Source: Physcomitrium patens
Taxonomy: Eukaryota > Streptophyta > Bryopsida > Funariales > Funariaceae
Length of the DNA stretch: 64,000 nucleotides
Assembly (NCBI RefSeq): GCF_000002425.4
Contig: NC_037265.1
Coordinates: forward strand, 2,289,069 to 2,353,068
Reading direction: 5' to 3'
This document shows, in pieces, positions 59,429 through 64,000 of this stretch. A program made the translations under genes and the position numbers. How positions within the stretch are numbered: position 1 is the stretch's first letter; every line of letters starts with the position of its first letter. Under the pieces are notes generated by a model, which was given only the letters and a program-made list of their open reading frames with translations, did no database searches and was not told the origin of the DNA.

Positions 59429-60207
59429 ATTTATATATATATATAAAATATATATGAGAATATAATTTAATATATAAAATATATTCTATAAAATATTATA
59501 TAATATATATATTATTTTTTATATTAATATATTTATGAAAAATTAATTAAATATCAATTTTAGATTTTTATTAACCTAGCCAAAAATCTCATTAATTTTT
59601 ATTATCTTTAAAATTGCATTTCTTACAAAAATATTTATTTTTTATTTTTTATTGAAGGTGCTTTTTTACAATTGCACCCTATTAACTTCACTCTTTTATA
59701 AAGTCTTTTAAATCTTCTATCTAACTTCATGCTTTAATCTCTAAAAAACCCTCTTATTAGCCAAGCGTGCCTATTATTGTCTCTTACAACTAATTTTGAT
59801 CCTATCTCTCAAATGGTCTATCTTGGATATTAAATTGATGTTTGTTATGGAATTTTTTTATAATATCTAATTTTAAATTTTAATCTAAATTTAATTTTAT
59901 TTTTTATATTTTCGTAATTTTTTTTCTAATTATGAATTATAAAAAATAAAAAGATACTATTTATATAAAATAGTAGCACAAGTAATAAAACATATGATGT
60001 TGAAAAATATTATTAGTTGTAATATTTTAAACAAAAGAAATCTTAATTTAGTCAATAACTTCTAATGTTAGCACTTAAGTATCTTTTATCTTAATTTCTT
60101 ATTTATGCAATAAAAATTATGTTCTTAAAGATGTTTTAGAGGAATTTGAAAGAATAATCTTATTCATTAAAAGTCTAATAAATCCCTCGTTGAACCTTTT
60201 AGGAGAC

Positions 60208-60225
60208 AAAAAAAAAAAAAAAAAA
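60208..60225 (+). repeat. A18 homopolymer
   Basis: Eighteen consecutive A after GGAGAC. No retroposed source was recognised. Confidence 0.85.
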
Positions 60226-63200
60226 CTTAGATGATTATGATAGAATATGAAAGCTTCTATAAGAATATAATAGCTCTTGGAATTATGTAGAAACATTCTA
60301 AAAGGTTATAGGATCTTTTAAGTATCTATAGAAAGGAATGCAATTATCTTAAAGTTTTTTTGAGATTTTAAAAAGTATCTAAAGGTTCTTCAAGTTGCAA
60401 TTTTTTGTATGTTCATCACACCACTCTTACTTATAACATAAAACATACCAATGGACTTTAATTTATTTCTTTATTTATTTGTTAAAACTAGATAGTTATA
60501 GTAAAGGTATTATGATGTATGATATCTTTTTTATTTCTATTCAATAAAAAATAAAATATATTCAGTTGATAACTATGGCTATAATTATTTGAATTTACTA
60601 GATTTACTTCAATTACTTGCTATGAGTTCAATTGCTCAAAACATTTTGAGAAAGTCATTGTTCAAATGTGTGATTTAAAACCACAAATTTTTAGTTTTAC
60701 AATCATATTTAGAGCATCTTCTTGGATCTTCTTAAATCAAAGCTTTTATTATAATACTATGTTTGATGTTAAAAAAACCATAATTTATCTCAAGAACATT
60801 TATATGATATTAAATCATGTAGCATTTTTTGGGTTTCCCAACAATTGAAAAAAGATATCTAAACTTAAAAATTAAAGACCCAATAGAGATTTTTTAATTC
60901 AACAATTGAAGTTAAGAAAATAATAACAATAATAAAAATGTTATTTATTTATTATTTTTATAAAATCTAAAAGCAAATATTTTTTTTTAATTTTTTATAT
61001 TAAGATTTTTATGCATACCCTGATTGATAAATTAATATTTTCAATGAAATAAAGTGTTTTGATATAAAAAAAATATTATTTGAAATTTTTAGTAGTTATT
61101 AATATAATTTTTAGAAAAATTATAGAAATATTTTAAAGATTAAATATAGCCTTTTAAATTTTATTTTATTTACTTTTATTATTTCATGATTCTTTCTTAA
61201 TATATTGGATATTTTGACCATTTTATATTTTACTAAGTTTTTTTAAACGTTATGTTACATTATATTTAAAACTTAAATTAATTTCAATATTATATTTTAT
61301 TTTTATAGATTACAAAATTTATAGTTGTATTCAGTAAAAAAAATAAAAAAATAGATGAACTTATATAATAGATAGAAGCTTAAGGTATAAATTAAAAAAT
61401 TTAGTTAATTAATTGGTGGTTTAACTTTGTATTGATTTATTTATTTTAATAAGAATTTTTAATCTTCTAATTTTAATTTTAGTTGAGATTTTTATTTATG
61501 ATATTTTTTATTTTTTATTAGTATTTAATTCCTTCTTTATGTAGTGAAAAAAATTAATATAAAAATGGTTATCTAATATTTTTAGTATGTAGACTTCTAA
61601 GATCTTTGATTTATAAGTACACTTCTAAAGAGTATAAACCAATTTTCTGAAAGATACACTATGCTTGTTTTTAAAATTTGTATCATATTTCTATAGAATT
61701 CCTCAAATGACAAGATGTCCTTAATTACCTTATTAATCTTTTATGTTGCAACTAATATATTATTAAAATAATTCATTGGTTCGTTTCTTGATTGATCATC
61801 ACTTTTATAGATGAATTTTTTGAATTTTTTCATTTTTGTTTTTAAATTCTTATTGTATTGATTTCTAAAATTTGATACAAAATTGGGACTTTAATTTGAT
61901 ATAATATTTGTAAAATATTAAAAAAAAACGTGGTATATATTAAAAAAATAAAACTTGGTAGATTATATGCTATAAAATTAAAATTACATAGGATAAAATA
62001 AAAATTGGTAATGGTATCTATAGTTTTAAAATTAAGTCTCTAATGTTAAAAATAAAAAATCCGTATATTCTTGTACATATTTTTTTGTTTAAAATATGAT
62101 ATAAGAATTAATACCTAAATATCACTGATGGATTCATTAAAAAAAATTGATAAATAAATTTAGAATTACTGTATATGTGAGAGATCCAAAGACTTTAGGT
62201 ATCAATATTTAAACCAAAGTATCCTATTTAGAAAAAATTTTAATAGGCTTGAACTAAAAAAAACATTCAAAAGCATTGAAGGCATGTATATTAAATCCTT
62301 AAAATAAATAAATATACATATACATATGTTTATGTCTATGTTTTGAATTGAACATCATTATCTATGTGATATTTTATATGTGATGCTAATTTTTATTGGT
62401 CTTTTCTTAGAATTTTAAAAAAAGAATTAGTACCTCTTGAATCATTCTTAATTTTTAAATTAATTTTTAAAAACTTTTTAATCTTTTCAAATTAATATTA
62501 TTTGGTGATAATTTTTAATAAATAACATTGTTTAATTTTTAACTATAAACATATATACACAGTATAAAAGTTGTACTCCTAAAAACTGTTGTAAGTGTCA
62601 ATAAATAATTTAAATATAAAAAAAAATCCTTGTTTATTCTTTGGATCCTATAGAAAAAACTAAAAAAAAACAGAATCTCAAAACTTTATAGATTATTCTA
62701 AATAGAACTTATGTTATTTTTTGTAATTAATTGAATAACCATATGGTTTATAATTTAATAACATGTTTGTATTTTTATTTCAAATTTATTCCAAAAATTG
62801 TTATATTGTGTAAATATATTTCTTTTTATTAAGTCTTTTAGTATGTAATTTTATTTTAACATCTTAAAATTTTCCTATTAAATTTTATGACATACATGTG
62901 TTTTTTTAATATAATATTTGATTTTTATCTAATTTCTTGATTTGGTACTCACTACATAATTACAACATTAATTTATCTCATATTATGCTTCTTCTAATTA
63001 TCTTAATATTTTTTATATTTAATTTTTTTATTGACACTTATAATCTAACTAAGACTTTTATTTTATTAATCTTAAGTTATTATTCTAATTCTATTAAAAA
63101 AATACATATTTACTTTAATTGAATTAAATTAGATTTTTTCTAAATACCAAATTAGGAGGTAAATTTTACTTCTTTAATTTAAAAATTAAATAATTTTTTA

Positions 63201-64000
63201 TAAATTAGATCACAAACTAGTCTCAATGATTATTTATTTCCAAAAAAAATCCATCTTAATAAAATAATTTTAATTCACTTGTGGTTGATTATGATTTATT
63301 GGTTAATATACACTTGTGGTGAATATCAATTAATGCAAATTAAATATGATTTTAGAAACTAAATTAATTTTCTTATATTTAGTACACATTAATAAGTATT
63401 CTTTAGTTTTGTTAAATCTTAAAAATATCTAGTTTTAGATTTTAAAATTTTATTGCAAACTTTATAAAACTCTCATTAATCAAATTTTAAAACTCAAATA
63501 GCTTCGCAATCCTAATTTTAACTTTAAAAGGTCTATTGTGAATTCTACCAAGTTCTAAATAAAATCTTCAGGTTTACATTCTAAAACTTATTTCTACATC
63601 GTAATCATTGAATATCTAAAAATAAAATATACTAGATCTCAATTCCAATTTTTAAACCAAATCCTGAAACTCTAACAAATCTGAATATTAAAATTTAAAT
63701 TAATAAAAAACCTATTTGCAAAAATGACCCTCCTACAATAACCAACTCTAAATGCTAAACTTAAACTATATAAAACATAGTACTAGATGAACTATATTAA
63801 ATACTTCAGATGATTCCTAAAATGATGTAACACCTTATAGCAAACAATTTACTTACGAAAGAAAACAATTTGACCATTCCAATCAGATAAGTTCTAAAAA
63901 CTAAATCCACTATTCTGCTAATGAATATATAATATCAGTAATATAGTTGCTCTACACATTCTTGGTCATACAAGAATCTCTTAAGAAGGGAAAAAACAAA

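Larger units (their letters stand above)
56031..64000. other. AT desert to the end of the window
   Basis: No gene recognised. The stretch holds many A/T runs, (TA)n arrays and a tandem duplication listed separately. Short frames such as 56663-56947 (translated TA/TG repeat), 60666-60848 and 62937-63122 are low-complexity. Confidence 0.55.

Noticed and set aside
1..64000. tRNA, rRNA or snRNA genes
   Set aside because: I looked for conserved boxes and cloverleaf-like stretches and saw none that I could support by eye.
1..64000. Integrated large-virus or bacterial gene cluster
   Set aside because: No run of intronless foreign genes or replication/structural proteins is present. All extended coding relics fit retrotransposons, a Tc1-type transposon or plant transcription factors.

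Overview
The window looks like nuclear DNA of a land plant, most likely a moss (Physcomitrium patens or a close relative). This is inferred from composition, from intron-bearing AP2/ERF transcription factor genes, from chromodomain Ty3/gypsy and Ty1/copia relics, and from very many (TA)n arrays. No bacterial, organellar or viral gene set is visible. Splice sites were read by eye and no database was searched, so the species call is an inference.

Layout. 1-14.3 kb is repeat-rich and AT-rich. A Tc1-type (DD34E) DNA transposon with terminal inverted repeats of about 220 bp and TA target duplication spans 3084-11461. A 6.46-kb chromovirus (gypsy with chromodomain, minus strand) has inserted into its left inverted repeat. 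The 5' end of a related chromovirus lies at 1591-2481 and a copia RNase H fragment at 13.3-13.7 kb. 14.5-22.75 kb is a gene island of normal GC. It holds a two-exon AP2/ERF-like gene on the minus strand (18647-20262), a few unassigned candidate exons and a gene leader. 22.75-31.7 kb is an AT desert with (TA)n arrays, a palindromic MITE-like element and a hairpin. 31.7-37.3 kb is a second island. It contains a degenerate minisatellite of about 50-60 bp units, a probable 40-residue single-pass membrane microprotein (32739-32861, plus) and a second two-exon AP2/ERF gene (34239-35563, minus). 37.3-42 kb is mostly AT-rich, with one gene-fragment-like patch near 40.4-40.65 kb. 42-56 kb is a graveyard of chromovirus pieces in both orientations, one long dead copia element and an odd 1.1-kb island of higher GC (53.44-54.54 kb). 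56-64 kb is again AT desert.

Function. The only confident host genes are the two AP2/ERF genes. They lie on the same strand about 14 kb apart. Each has one intron of almost equal length (239 and 236 bp) splitting an Arg codon in the same phase just before the AP2 domain, so they are plausibly divergent duplicates. All transposon coding regions seen carry stops, frameshifts or lost catalytic residues.
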